Positions 41,754 to 48,380 of a stretch of DNA of 48,380 bases are shown in pieces (the first letter of the stretch is position 1; every line of letters starts with the position of its first letter). Where the stretch lies: NCBI GenBank assembly GCA_944376795.1, contig CALWDW010000017.1, positions 1 to 48,380 on the forward strand, in the 5' to 3' direction. This DNA is from an uncultured Christensenellaceae bacterium. Its GTDB lineage: Bacteria; Bacillota; Clostridia; Christensenellales; UMGS416. The notes under the pieces were generated by a model. The model was given only the letters and a program-made list of their open reading frames with translations. It made no database searches and was not told the DNA's origin. The position numbers and the translations under genes are program-made.

Positions 41754-42623
41754 TTATGTGTTGGATTGGGGTGGACGGCGCAGGGTGAGAAGGGTCCAGG
41801 AAACCCGGTTAAAGGTGCGCAGCGGCAGGTGGCTGTTCCCCAGGCCGCTGGAGACGTAGAGGGTGGTTTTGCCCACCGAATAGAGGCCTTTGACATATGC
41901 CCGGTCCGAAGCGCCCGGCAAAGTGAGGGGGCCCAGGATGGGCAGGCGGCACTGGCCGCCGTGGGTGTGGCCGCAGAGCACCAAATCGTAGCCGTCCCGG
42001 GCCATGGAGGCACAGCAGAGGGGATGGTGGCTCAGCAGCAGACGGAAACCGTCCCCCGAGGGAAGGGACTGGGCCAGGGTGCGAAGGTTTCCCTCCATAG
42101 CCTGGGCGTGGGAGTCGGTATTCCGGGCGGTGCGGCAGGAGACCGGAGCGGCCCCGCAGAGCAGCCACTCCGTTCCGTCCCGGGCGGTGAGGGACAGCGC
42201 CTCATTGTCCAGGCAGCGGACCCCAGCCTTTTGCAGCTTCTCCAGGAGGACGGCTAACTGCCCGGGTTCCAGGCGCTGCTCATGGTTCCCTTGGACATAA
42301 TAGGTGGGCGCAATCTGCACCAGCCCCTGCATCAGGGCCAGGCAGCCCTCCAGGGAGCGCACCCGCTCGTCCACTAGGTCGCCGGTGAAGACGATCAGGT
42401 CGGGGGCGGCTGTCCGCACCTGGGCCAGCAGCCGTTCCTGCCTGGGACCGAAGCAATTGCTGTGCAGATCGCTGAGGTGGGCAATTCGCAGGCCGTCCAG
42501 CGCCGCGGGAAGATCCGGCAGCGGGACGGAAAGCGTCAGCATCTGCGGACAGCGGCTCTGCCAGGAGAGGTAGAGTATGCCGGAGAGTGCCGCCAGAGCG
42601 GCGGCTGCCAGCCAGAGGGTCAT
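41754..42623 (-). CDS. Metallophosphoesterase, YkuE-like
   Basis: The 289-residue protein has an N-terminal membrane anchor (3-20) and a calcineurin-like domain with HLSDLHSN, FTGDLVDE, GNHE, LSHHP and CGHTHGGQ in order. YkuE-type members are membrane- or wall-associated phosphodiesterases, some acting on UDP-sugar lipid products. The substrate here is unknown. Its ATG overlaps the stop of the upstream rlmL-like gene (ATGA), so translation is coupled. It is followed by pyrE at 16 bp. Confidence 0.88.
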   Translation of the reverse strand: MTLWLAAAALAALSGILYLSWQSRCPQMLTLSVPLPDLPAALDGLRIAHLSDLHSNCFGPRQERLLAQVRTAAPDLIVFTGDLVDERVRSLEGCLALMQGLVQIAPTYYVQGNHEQRLEPGQLAVLLEKLQKAGVRCLDNEALSLTARDGTEWLLCGAAPVSCRTARNTDSHAQAMEGNLRTLAQSLPSGDGFRLLLSHHPLCCASMARDGYDLVLCGHTHGGQCRLPILGPLTLPGASDRAYVKGLYSVGKTTLYVSSGLGNSHLPLRTFNRVSWTLLTLRRPPQSNT

Positions 42624-43756
42624 GGCTGCACCTCCCTGCGGGGCTTGGGGCCGAAGTACTGGTAGAACCGGCAGGCCAGCGGCCCGTTATACAGGGCGCG
42701 GCGGTGGTGGGCACGGGCGCCAAAGTAGCTCTCAAACCGGGGATGGGCGGTAATGACGTGGCAGGACCAGCCGTCCAGGCGGCGCCACGCCTGCCCCAGC
42801 TGCTGGTAGAGAAGCTGGGCCTGCTCCCGGTCTCCCAGCCGTTCTCCATAGGGAGGGTTGGTGAGGATGTGGCCGTAGGCGGTGTCGGAGGCTAGTTCGG
42901 CGGCATCCATGCGGCGGAAGCGGATGGCCGTGGCTACGCCGGCCTTACGGGCATGATGGCGGGCCATGGAGAGAGCTTCCGGGTCGATATCGGAGGCCGT
43001 GATGTCCAGGGGGAGGGTATAGAGCATGCCGTCCATGGCCTCCTCCCGGGCCTGCCGCCAAAGGGATGCGGGCAGCAGGGGATAGGCCTCCCCGCCAAAG
43101 CTGCGGGAAATCCCCGGGGCGATCTGCCGGGCCTGGAGAGCTGCCTCCACGGCCAGCGTGCCGGTGCCGCAGCAGGGATCCCAAAGGGGCCGGGAGGCGT
43201 CCCAGCGGCTGAGGCGCACCAGCGCCGCTGCCAGGGTTTCCCGCAGCGCCGCAGGGCCGTTAAGCTCCCGGTACCCGCGCCGGTGCAGCGGCGTGCCGCT
43301 GGTGTCCAGGGAAATGGTGGCTTGGTCCTTCCAGATATGTACCTCAATGGGGTAGATGGTTCCGGTCTCCGGAAGCCAGCTGCGCCCGGCTGCCTGGCCC
43401 ATGCGGGTGGCGATGGCCTTCTTGACAATGGCCTGGCAGTTGGGCACGCTCATCAGCTGGCTGTTGACGCAGCGCCCCGTCACGGGGAAGGCGGCATCCT
43501 CGGGCAAAATTTCTTCCCAAGGCAGGGAACGAACCCCCTCAAAGAGTGCGTCAAAGTTGGGAGCCGGAAACCGGCCTACCACCAGACGTACCCGTCCGGC
43601 GGTGCGCAGGAATACATTGGCCCGGCAACCGTCCAGGGCGCTGCCGGTGAACTGTACTCGAGAGGTTTGGGTTTCTCCAACAGAGAGGCCAAGGTCTCGG
43701 AGCTCCTGTGCCAGCACCCCTTCCAGACCGTAAGCGGCCGTTGCAATCCATTCCAT
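42620..43756 (-). CDS. rlmL: THUMP-domain rRNA methyltransferase, RlmL/YpsC-like
   Basis: The 378-residue protein has an N-terminal ferredoxin-like and THUMP RNA-binding region (about 1-155) and a C-terminal Rossmann methyltransferase with DPCCGTGTLAVEA (motif I) and the catalytic NPPYGERL. This is the RlmL/YpsC form that makes N2-methylguanosine in 23S rRNA (G2445 in E. coli numbering). It lacks the second methyltransferase domain of E. coli RlmKL. The start at 43756 is preferred to 43762 because GGGAGG stands 7 nt before the former but 1 nt before the latter. A promoter (43804-43832) leads the three-gene unit. Confidence 0.9.
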   Translation of the reverse strand: MEWIATAAYGLEGVLAQELRDLGLSVGETQTSRVQFTGSALDGCRANVFLRTAGRVRLVVGRFPAPNFDALFEGVRSLPWEEILPEDAAFPVTGRCVNSQLMSVPNCQAIVKKAIATRMGQAAGRSWLPETGTIYPIEVHIWKDQATISLDTSGTPLHRRGYRELNGPAALRETLAAALVRLSRWDASRPLWDPCCGTGTLAVEAALQARQIAPGISRSFGGEAYPLLPASLWRQAREEAMDGMLYTLPLDITASDIDPEALSMARHHARKAGVATAIRFRRMDAAELASDTAYGHILTNPPYGERLGDREQAQLLYQQLGQAWRRLDGWSCHVITAHPRFESYFGARAHHRRALYNGPLACRFYQYFGPKPRREVQP

Positions 43757-43803
43757 GTCCATACCTCCCAGCAGGTTTCCGGCGGGACGGCCGGTATAGC
43801 TTC

Positions 43804-43832
43804 ATTATACGTTACTTTGCCGCGCTTGTCGA
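43804..43832 (-). promoter_or_regulatory. Promoter of the rlmL-MPE-pyrE unit
   Basis: On the minus strand, TCGACA (43832-43827) and TATAAT (43809-43804) are 17 bp apart. The start would be about 40 nt before the gene. Confidence 0.7.
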
Positions 43833-44015
43833 ATGGCTTTTGCCTTTTCGCAGTATTTTCCGAGAGGTGCTCCTTGAAAGCCGAACGATCTCTGCTAAGG
43901 ATATATAAAAAGTTCAGTATATCTTGATATGGCGGATTATGACCGATTTTGACCTTTGATGGATGTGCGCAAAAAAATAAATGAAACTTGTGCAAAAAAA
44001 TCTATAAAAAGGGGC

Positions 44016-44044
44016 TGTACAAAACAGATCGGATATGGTATGAT
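44016..44044 (+). promoter_or_regulatory. Promoter of the orphan transcript
   Basis: TGTACA (44016-44021) and TATGAT (44039-44044) are 17 bp apart. Transcription would start near 44051. Confidence 0.55.
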
Positions 44045-44050
44045 ATAACC

Positions 44051-44226
44051 AACCTTAGGGGAGAACCTAAGGGGTAAGCTCCGCCGGGTGGCGGATGAGA
44101 TTGCTTCTCTTTTTTTCACATATTTTCGCTTTCTAAACCCTATTTCAGCCTTTTGGGAATAATCCCATTGGCCCGCCCTATGGGCCACGAGGAAGCACTT
44201 GGGTACTGAGCCCGGGTGCTTTTTTT
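44051..44226 (+). ncRNA. Candidate structured non-coding RNA or leader
   Basis: A predicted transcript of about 176 nt runs from the promoter at 44016-44044 to a terminator. Hairpins are CCTTAGG/CCTAAGG (44053-44072), TCCGCC/GGCGGA (44080-44095), a weak GAGA/TCTC one followed by seven Ts (44110-44116), TGGGA/TCCCA (44154-44167), TGGCCC/GGGCCA (44169-44187), and the terminator (44193-44226). No open frame with a ribosome binding site lies inside. It does not match any riboswitch, 6S, SRP, tmRNA or RNase P motif I could recall. It could be a small RNA, or an attenuated leader whose gene is absent. Confidence 0.4.
44193..44226 (+). terminator. Terminator of the orphan transcript
   Basis: AAGCAC pairs with GTGCTT (44193-44198 with 44216-44221), with two T-G pairs and GGG/CCC inside, followed by a run of seven Ts (44220-44226). 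Confidence 0.85.
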
Positions 44227-44497
44227 GTTGCCCTTGCGGCAGGACGGTACGTCTAGGGAGTATGGATTCGGTTGCGCAGAGCCGCCGGCGGACGCCTGAG
44301 CGAAGAGACAAACCTGTCTATGGACAGCTGCGGCGAGGGCTGCACATGGACCGAGGCGGCGCCGGGAGCGCCTCACGGCGGGCAGCCATTGGTTCGCGTG
44401 TGGAATGTTTGCCTTTTGATGGCGGGGATTGTAAGGGATCCCAAGTTTGTTCGGCGATATTTGGGGGAGGCCGAAGGGGGTTCCACGGGCGGATTTC

Positions 44498-44526
44498 TTG
44501 ACAACCTCTCTCATCCATGGGATAAT
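44498..44526 (+). promoter_or_regulatory. Promoter of the aldo/keto reductase gene
   Basis: A perfect TTGACA (44498-44503) and GATAAT (44521-44526) are 17 bp apart. The leader carries an 8-bp hairpin CGGGCAGC/GCTGCCCG (44556-44575) just before the ribosome binding site AAGGAGGA. Confidence 0.8.
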
Positions 44527-44600
44527 AACCTCGACAGCATAAGTATATACCCCGGCGGGCAGCAGTGGCTGCCCGTGGGCAGAATAAGGAGGAAAATCGC

Positions 44601-45539
44601 ATGCAATTCCGCAAGTTGGGTAAGAGCGAGCTGGAGATTCCGGTGGTGGGACTGGGAACCTGGGCCATTGGAGGCGACAGCTTCTGGGGCGGACAGGATC
44701 GGGAAAACAGCGTCCGCACGCTGCAGGCTGGCCTGGAGACCGGCAAGATACTCATCGACACCGCGCCGTGCTATGGATCGGGTACCGCGGAGGAGATTGT
44801 GGGAGAGGCCATCCGCGGCCATCGGGATCAGGTGGTGCTGGCGACCAAGTGCGGCCTGCGCATCGACCAGCGCATGCGCAAGCTCCTCAGCCGCGAGAGC
44901 ATCATGTGGGAGGTGGAGGAATCCCTCCGCCGCCTGGGCACCGACCATATCGACCTGTATCAATGCCATTGGCCGGATCTGGAGGGCACGCCCCAGGAGG
45001 AGACGGCTACCGCCCTCTATGACCTGGTTAAGCAGGGCAAGGTGCGGGCTATCGGCGTATCCAACTACTCGGTGGAGCAGATGGAGGAGTTCAGCAAGTA
45101 CGCCCCGCTGGCCAGCCTGCAGCCCCAGTACTCCCTGCTGGAGCGCACCATTGAGACGGCCCAGCTTCCCTGGTGCCGGGAGCATGACGTAGGCATCCTG
45201 AGCTACGGCTCGCTGGGCGCGGGCCTGCTTTCGGGCAAGTACACCGCTGAGCACCGCCCCTCCGACCGGCGCACCGGCTTCTATTCCTATTACCAGGAGC
45301 CCAAGTATACCAAGGCCCTGGCCTTGGTGGACGTGCTCAAGGAGATCGCCCAGGAGCGGGGCATCCCCACCAGCCACGTAGCCATTGGCTGGGTGACAGC
45401 CCAGCCCGGTGTTACCTGCGCCCTGGTGGGTGCGCGGACCCCGGCCCAGGCCCTGGAGAACCTGAAGGCCGGCGACGTGGTGCTGACCGCTGAGGAGCTG
45501 GGCAAGATCCAGGCTGCCTACGAGAAATACGAGGCGTAG
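44601..45539 (+). CDS. Aldo/keto reductase
   Basis: The 312-residue NAD(P)H-dependent reductase has the barrel fold and the full catalytic tetrad: D53 and Y58 in LIDTAPCYGSG, K83 in LATKCG, and H123 in YQCHWPD. AIGVSNYSVEQMEEF and the C-terminal cofactor segment GARTPAQALENL fit the AKR11/AKR13-like general stress branch. The substrate is not identifiable. AAGGAGGA stands 7 nt before the ATG. It is a single gene with its own promoter and terminator. Confidence 0.92.
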   Translation: MQFRKLGKSELEIPVVGLGTWAIGGDSFWGGQDRENSVRTLQAGLETGKILIDTAPCYGSGTAEEIVGEAIRGHRDQVVLATKCGLRIDQRMRKLLSRESIMWEVEESLRRLGTDHIDLYQCHWPDLEGTPQEETATALYDLVKQGKVRAIGVSNYSVEQMEEFSKYAPLASLQPQYSLLERTIETAQLPWCREHDVGILSYGSLGAGLLSGKYTAEHRPSDRRTGFYSYYQEPKYTKALALVDVLKEIAQERGIPTSHVAIGWVTAQPGVTCALVGARTPAQALENLKAGDVVLTAEELGKIQAAYEKYEA

Positions 45540-45558
45540 GCCTACCCCTTTGGAAATC

Positions 45559-45602
45559 AAGGACGTGCTGTGGGACGCAGGCCCGGCGGCGCGTCCTTTT
45601 TT
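45559..45602 (+). terminator. Terminator of the aldo/keto reductase gene
   Basis: AAGGACG (45559-45565) pairs with CGTCCTT (45592-45598), with further GC pairing inside, followed by a T run to 45602. Confidence 0.8.
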
Positions 45603-45722
45603 GCGGGGAAGGGGCTGGATGCAGCCGGTGGGGAAGGATTGGGAGCTTTTCTAAACAAATCCATTCCTTCTGGCGCGAATTTATAGTATGATAAGGACAG
45701 CGAAGCTCCAAGGAGGTATCCC

Positions 45723-47144
45723 ATGGGTAAGTTGCGTGGATATAGAAAATATTGGGCGGTGCTCCTGGCCCTGTGCCTGGCGCTGTTGGCCGGGTGCGCC
45801 GGCGGGGAAGGCGAGGCTACGCCGGCGCCCGATCCTACCGCTGCTCCTACGCCGACGCCGGAACCCACGGTGGAGTTGACCGTAGCCGCGGCGGAGAGCT
45901 TCCCGGAGAGCTTCCTGGACTATCTGCTGGATACCGAGAACATTGCCCTCTCCTACACGGCGTTCCAGGAGGATGCCTGGCGTGAAGGGGAGCTCCCCAA
46001 GGCCGATCTGTACATCTTGGACAGCGGCTACTCGCTGCCGGAGCTGGAGGCTGCCGTGGAGGAGGGGCGGTTCCGTGCGCTGCCGCGGGAGGCCTACGCG
46101 GAGCAGGAGGACGTGCGGGCGGTGCTGGATCATTACTATCCCTTCTGGCGCAATGCGGCGGGAGAATTGACGGCGATACCGGCTGAGCTTTTTGACCAGG
46201 CGGGGCGTACGGTGAGCGGTTACACGCTGTATTACCGGAGGGATTGGAGCGGACGGCTTGGTTTTTCCGAGTCGGTGGAGGAAGGAAACTGGACCGACTT
46301 CATTCCGAGAGCCAGTGCCTTTGCCCAATTGGATCCCGATAGGGACGGCATCAACCAGACCTATGGCATCACCGCCGGAGGGTGGGAGGCCTTGTCGGCC
46401 CTCTTCCTGGATGGCATGGGTGTGCGCGACTGGGTGCTAGAAGACGGAACCTGGGTGCCTGGGCTCATGTCCCAGCGCGCCAAGGAGGGGCTGGCCTGGA
46501 TGCGCCAGCTGTACCGGGACGGCGTGTTGGATCCGGATAGCTTTACCCAGAGCCGAGAGGAAGCCATGACCCTCTTCGGCCAGGGCCGCGTAGGAATGCT
46601 TGTGACCGACACCGCCGAGGGCATGCTGCAGGCTTGGCTGGATGGCCACGAGAGTGATGACGAAGCCAAGTGCCTGGAACGCATGGGGGTCTATCCTCTG
46701 CCGGTGAACCCCCACGGCGTGCGGTATCTCTCCAGCCAGGTATCGTCCCGGGTGGCGATGCTGGGGGCCGGGGTGGAAGAGGAGAAGATTCCGGCTCTGC
46801 TGACGGTGCTGACTGCGTGGAAGGCTTACCAAAGCGGAGAGCCCGAGTACAGTGATGGCGTGACGATGGCGGAGGCCGCCGCCCGAACGGCTTACTATGC
46901 GCCCTATGCTTGGAAAAGCCCCCTGTTCACCGACTGGATGGGCCGGGAGAGCATCACCACCTTTGACGTAGGCATCGATGCCGCTGCCCAGGAGAGGCTG
47001 CTGCTTACCGCTATGCTGGGGGAGGACTTTGATAGCGTGTGGCAGGAATGGGTGGACTACTGCCTGGAGGATTTAGATGCCCAGACGGTGATCGACGAGG
47101 TGAACGCCATCGCGCAGGAGCGGGGGATTGTGACCGAGGAATAG
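45723..47144 (+). CDS. Lipoprotein, extracellular solute-binding protein-like
   Basis: The 473-residue protein has a signal peptide with lipobox LLAGC (21-25), so the mature protein is lipid-anchored at C25, a substrate for the Lgt enzyme encoded in this window. A proline- and threonine-rich linker (about 33-48, [15 protein letters not shown]) leads to a domain with the look of sugar ABC-transporter binding proteins: [32 protein letters not shown] and [19 protein letters not shown], and a later [12 protein letters not shown]. No permease or ATPase gene is beside it, so it may be an orphan binding protein or sensor. AAGGAGG stands 5 nt before the ATG. Confidence 0.8.
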   Translation: MGKLRGYRKYWAVLLALCLALLAGCAGGEGEATPAPDPTAAPTPTPEPTVELTVAAAESFPESFLDYLLDTENIALSYTAFQEDAWREGELPKADLYILDSGYSLPELEAAVEEGRFRALPREAYAEQEDVRAVLDHYYPFWRNAAGELTAIPAELFDQAGRTVSGYTLYYRRDWSGRLGFSESVEEGNWTDFIPRASAFAQLDPDRDGINQTYGITAGGWEALSALFLDGMGVRDWVLEDGTWVPGLMSQRAKEGLAWMRQLYRDGVLDPDSFTQSREEAMTLFGQGRVGMLVTDTAEGMLQAWLDGHESDDEAKCLERMGVYPLPVNPHGVRYLSSQVSSRVAMLGAGVEEEKIPALLTVLTAWKAYQSGEPEYSDGVTMAEAAARTAYYAPYAWKSPLFTDWMGRESITTFDVGIDAAAQERLLLTAMLGEDFDSVWQEWVDYCLEDLDAQTVIDEVNAIAQERGIVTEE

Positions 47145-47182
47145 CAGGGATTCTGACAGGCGAAAAAAGAAAAAGAAAATGC

Positions 47183-47212
47183 TTGACAGCCTAGGGGGGG
47201 CTTTGGTATAAT
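47183..47212 (+). promoter_or_regulatory. Promoter of the tRNA operon
   Basis: A perfect TTGACA (47183-47188) and a perfect TATAAT (47207-47212) are 18 bp apart. The leader of about 115 nt before the first tRNA contains small hairpins only. Confidence 0.85.
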
Positions 47213-47334
47213 GATCCATGTTCCGAACGGCGCTGGCGTGCCGGTGCGGAATGTCTGAAGTTCCAGTTGACAGGGCGTAAGCAATCTGTCAGCGGTCTTG
47301 CCACATGGCTTCCTGTGGATTCTCATCGGCATGT

Positions 47335-47411
<77 letters not shown>

Positions 47412-47418
47412 TTTTGAT

Positions 47419-47496
47419 GGAGGGCGTAGCTCAGTTGGTTAGAGCGCCAGGTTGTGGCCCTGGAGGCCGTGGGTTCGAGTCCCATTGCTCTCCCCA
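47419..47496 (+). tRNA. tRNA-His (GTG)
   Basis: The anticodon loop is TTGTGGC. The extra 5' G (position -1, 47419) pairs with discriminator C (47493), the identity mark of histidine tRNA. The acceptor GAGGGCG pairs with TGCTCTC, including G-T pairs. CCA is encoded. Confidence 0.95.
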
Positions 47497-47508
47497 TTTT
47501 TACCATGT

Positions 47509-47583
47509 TGGGGTGTAGCCAAGTGGTAAGGCACGGGACTTTGACTCCCGCATTCGTAGGTTCGAGCCCTGCCACCCCAGCCA
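47509..47583 (+). tRNA. tRNA-Gln (TTG)
   Basis: The acceptor TGGGGTG pairs with CACCCCA, and the anticodon loop is CTTTGAC. The U1-A72 first pair is usual for glutamine tRNA. CCA is encoded. Confidence 0.95.
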
Positions 47584-47587
47584 ATGG

Positions 47588-47663
47588 GATCCATTAGCTC
47601 AGGCGGTAGAGCACCTGACTTTTAATCAGGGTGTCCAGGGTTCGAGTCCCTGATGGATCACCA
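47588..47663 (+). tRNA. tRNA-Lys (TTT)
   Basis: The acceptor GATCCAT pairs with ATGGATC. The anticodon loop CTTTTAA sits in the CCTGA/TCAGG stem. The T stem is fully paired and CCA is encoded. Confidence 0.95.
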
Positions 47664-47673
47664 AATCCACGAT

Positions 47674-47757
47674 GCGGGCGTGGCGGAATGGCAGACGCGC
47701 TAGACTTAGGATCTAGTGCCGTAAGGCGTATGAGTTCAAATCTCTTCGCCCGCACCA
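47674..47757 (+). tRNA. tRNA-Leu (TAG)
   Basis: The acceptor GCGGGCG pairs with CGCCCGC. The anticodon loop CTTAGGA reads CUA, and the long variable arm marks a class II tRNA. CCA is encoded. Confidence 0.95.
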
Positions 47758-47766
47758 GTTGATTTT

Positions 47767-47842
47767 GCGGGAATAGCTCAATGGCTAGAGCGCCGCCTTG
47801 CCAAGGCGGAGGTTGCGGGTTCGAGTCCCGTTTTCCGCTCCA
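47767..47842 (+). tRNA. tRNA-Gly (GCC)
   Basis: The acceptor GCGGGAA pairs with TTTCCGC. The anticodon loop is TTGCCAA, the discriminator is T, and CCA is encoded. Confidence 0.95.
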
Positions 47843-47846
47843 TTTT

Positions 47847-47920
47847 GCGGGTGTAGCTCAATGGTAGAGCCCCAGCCTTCCAAGCTGGTTGCGTGGGTTC
47901 GATTCCCATCACCCGCTCCA
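47847..47920 (+). tRNA. tRNA-Gly (TCC)
   Basis: The acceptor GCGGGTG pairs with CACCCGC. The anticodon loop is CTTCCAA, the discriminator is T, and CCA is encoded. Confidence 0.95.
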
Positions 47921-47943
47921 GTTTGCAGGTGCACCCTCCGTAT

Positions 47944-48019
47944 GGGCCAATAGCTCAGTTGGTAGAGCACCTGACTCTTAATCAGGGTGTCCCGGGTTCG
48001 AGTCCCTGTTGGCCCACCA
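47944..48019 (+). tRNA. tRNA-Lys (CTT), copy 1
   Basis: The acceptor GGGCCAA pairs with TTGGCCC, and the anticodon loop is CTCTTAA. The T stem CCGGG/CCCTG has one C-T mismatch, where the other two lysine tRNAs of this array have A-T. CCA is encoded. Confidence 0.93.
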
Positions 48020-48056
48020 CTTGGGAATTTCCCTTCGTCCTTAGGGACGAGCTTAT

Positions 48057-48133
48057 GCCTCCTTAGCTCAGCTGGCTAGAGCACCTGACTCTTAATCAGG
48101 GTGTCCAGGGTTCGAATCCCTGAGGGGGTACCA
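48057..48133 (+). tRNA. tRNA-Lys (CTT), copy 2
   Basis: The anticodon arm is the same as in the preceding tRNA, but the acceptor stem is quite different: GCCTCCT with AGGGGGT, giving G-T as the first pair and one more G-T inside. The T stem is fully paired and CCA is encoded. Confidence 0.9.
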
Positions 48134-48141
48134 GAAAATCA

Positions 48142-48188
48142 AAACGGTATAGATGCCACTGGCGAAAAGCCAGTGGCATCAACCGTTT
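48142..48188 (+). terminator. Hairpin ending the tRNA operon
   Basis: A 12-bp stem GATGCCACTGGC/GCCAGTGGCATC (48152-48163 with 48169-48180) sits inside an outer AAACGGT/ACCGTTT stem. A further CTTTTTC lies about 8 nt later. It is a likely terminator of the tRNA transcript. Confidence 0.75.
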
Positions 48189-48254
48189 CCGGGCTTTTTC
48201 AGTTCAAAAATTCACGGATGATTCCATAGATGCCAACCGCTGTTTCCCCCTAAC

Positions 48255-48273
48255 TGGTGGGATTCGAACCCCC
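48255..48273 (-). other. tRNA T-arm-like fragment
   Basis: On the minus strand this reads as GGGGG, the T loop TTCGAAT, then CCCACCA. There is no acceptor 3' half between T stem and CCA, and no cloverleaf upstream. It may be a tRNA remnant or an old attachment site, or chance. Confidence 0.3.
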
Positions 48274-48307
48274 TTTTTTCGGCGATTGGCATATTCGGAA
48301 CCATGTG

Positions 48308-48351
48308 GCGCCCTTTTTGAAGCGGTTATTTTCAAAAAGGGCGCTATTTTT
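48308..48351 (+). terminator. Strong hairpin with T run
   Basis: A 14-bp stem (48308-48321 with 48331-48344) with a 9-nt loop is followed by TATTTTTC. No gene precedes it directly, so it may end read-through from the tRNA operon. Confidence 0.75.
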
Positions 48352-48380
48352 CTATCAATAGAATACACAAAGTTTGAGGC

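Larger units (their letters stand above)
43757..44600. other. Long gene-free region with orphan transcription unit
   Basis: These 844 bp hold no gene I can support, although one frame stays open for part of it. Left to right it contains the rlmL promoter (minus), an AT-rich stretch (43890-44010), a plus-strand promoter with hairpins and a terminator (44016-44226), a GC-rich stretch of unknown content (44228-44490), and the promoter and leader of the aldo/keto reductase gene. Confidence 0.65.

Noticed and set aside
44051..44226. Known riboswitch, 6S RNA, SRP RNA, tmRNA or RNase P RNA
   Set aside because: I compared remembered core motifs and found none; the element is therefore reported only as an unassigned candidate.
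44272..45192. 306-codon plus-strand frame overlapping the aldo/keto reductase
   Set aside because: Most of it is an out-of-frame reading of the reductase gene, and the upstream part has no ribosome site.
48255..48273. A functional tenth tRNA
   Set aside because: There is no cloverleaf, and CCA follows directly after the T stem.

Overview
The window reads as chromosome of a GC-rich, Gram-positive, probably spore-forming Clostridia-type bacterium, perhaps a gut commensal. The signs are strong AGGAGG ribosome binding sites, near-consensus sigma-A promoters, a GlgC/GlgD glycogen pathway, a DivIVA-like protein, a PdaB-like deacetylase and a heterodimeric ABC exporter. The exact taxon cannot be read from the sequence. 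No phage, plasmid, IS transposase or CRISPR array is visible. I annotate 38 protein genes and 9 tRNAs.

Layout. 1-596 is gene-free and holds a duplicated terminator-like hairpin plus two copies of a dispersed palindromic repeat. 597-3246 (+) encodes a DUF624-like membrane protein, a methyltransferase and a PhnP-like metallo-hydrolase. 3540-7445 (-) is a likely operon lgt, membrane protein, pncB, methyltransferase. 7677-8243 (+) is a DivIVA-like coiled coil. 8411-11272 (-) is a DNA-damage type operon: dinB, a 91-aa protein of unknown function, an SRAP protein and an SGNH hydrolase. Two identical LexA-like half-palindromes flank its promoter. 11469-19136 carries a PdaB-like deacetylase, a double OB-fold SSB-like protein, a GH13 enzyme, an IMP dehydrogenase closely resembling the Tritrichomonas foetus enzyme, a PRC-barrel protein (-), a metallo-hydrolase and a VOC protein.

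19517-23092 (+) is a two-gene ABC exporter whose first gene has no normal start codon and seems to begin at ATC. 23393-26376 (-) is tyrS, yigZ, ilvE. 26867-35079 (+) is a complete glycogen operon glgB-glgP-glgC-glgD-glgA with its own promoter and a strong terminator. Next come two glycoside hydrolases (a clan GH-A enzyme and a GH29 alpha-L-fucosidase), suggesting host or plant glycan use that could feed glycogen storage. 39334-40770 (-) is a serine hydrolase and a zinc-ribbon protein. 41075-43756 (-) is rlmL-like, metallophosphoesterase, pyrE. 43757-44600 is gene-free but contains an orphan promoter-hairpins-terminator unit. It is followed by an aldo/keto reductase, a lipoprotein and a nine-tRNA operon at 47335-48133.

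Most notable: six copies of a palindromic repeat with covarying stems, the putative AUC-start exporter gene, the SOS-like dinB operon with an uncharacterised small partner, the T. foetus-type IMPDH, the orphan structured transcript, and the Lgt enzyme with a 15-residue tandem-repeat tail. Functions are assigned from remembered family motifs; no search was run.
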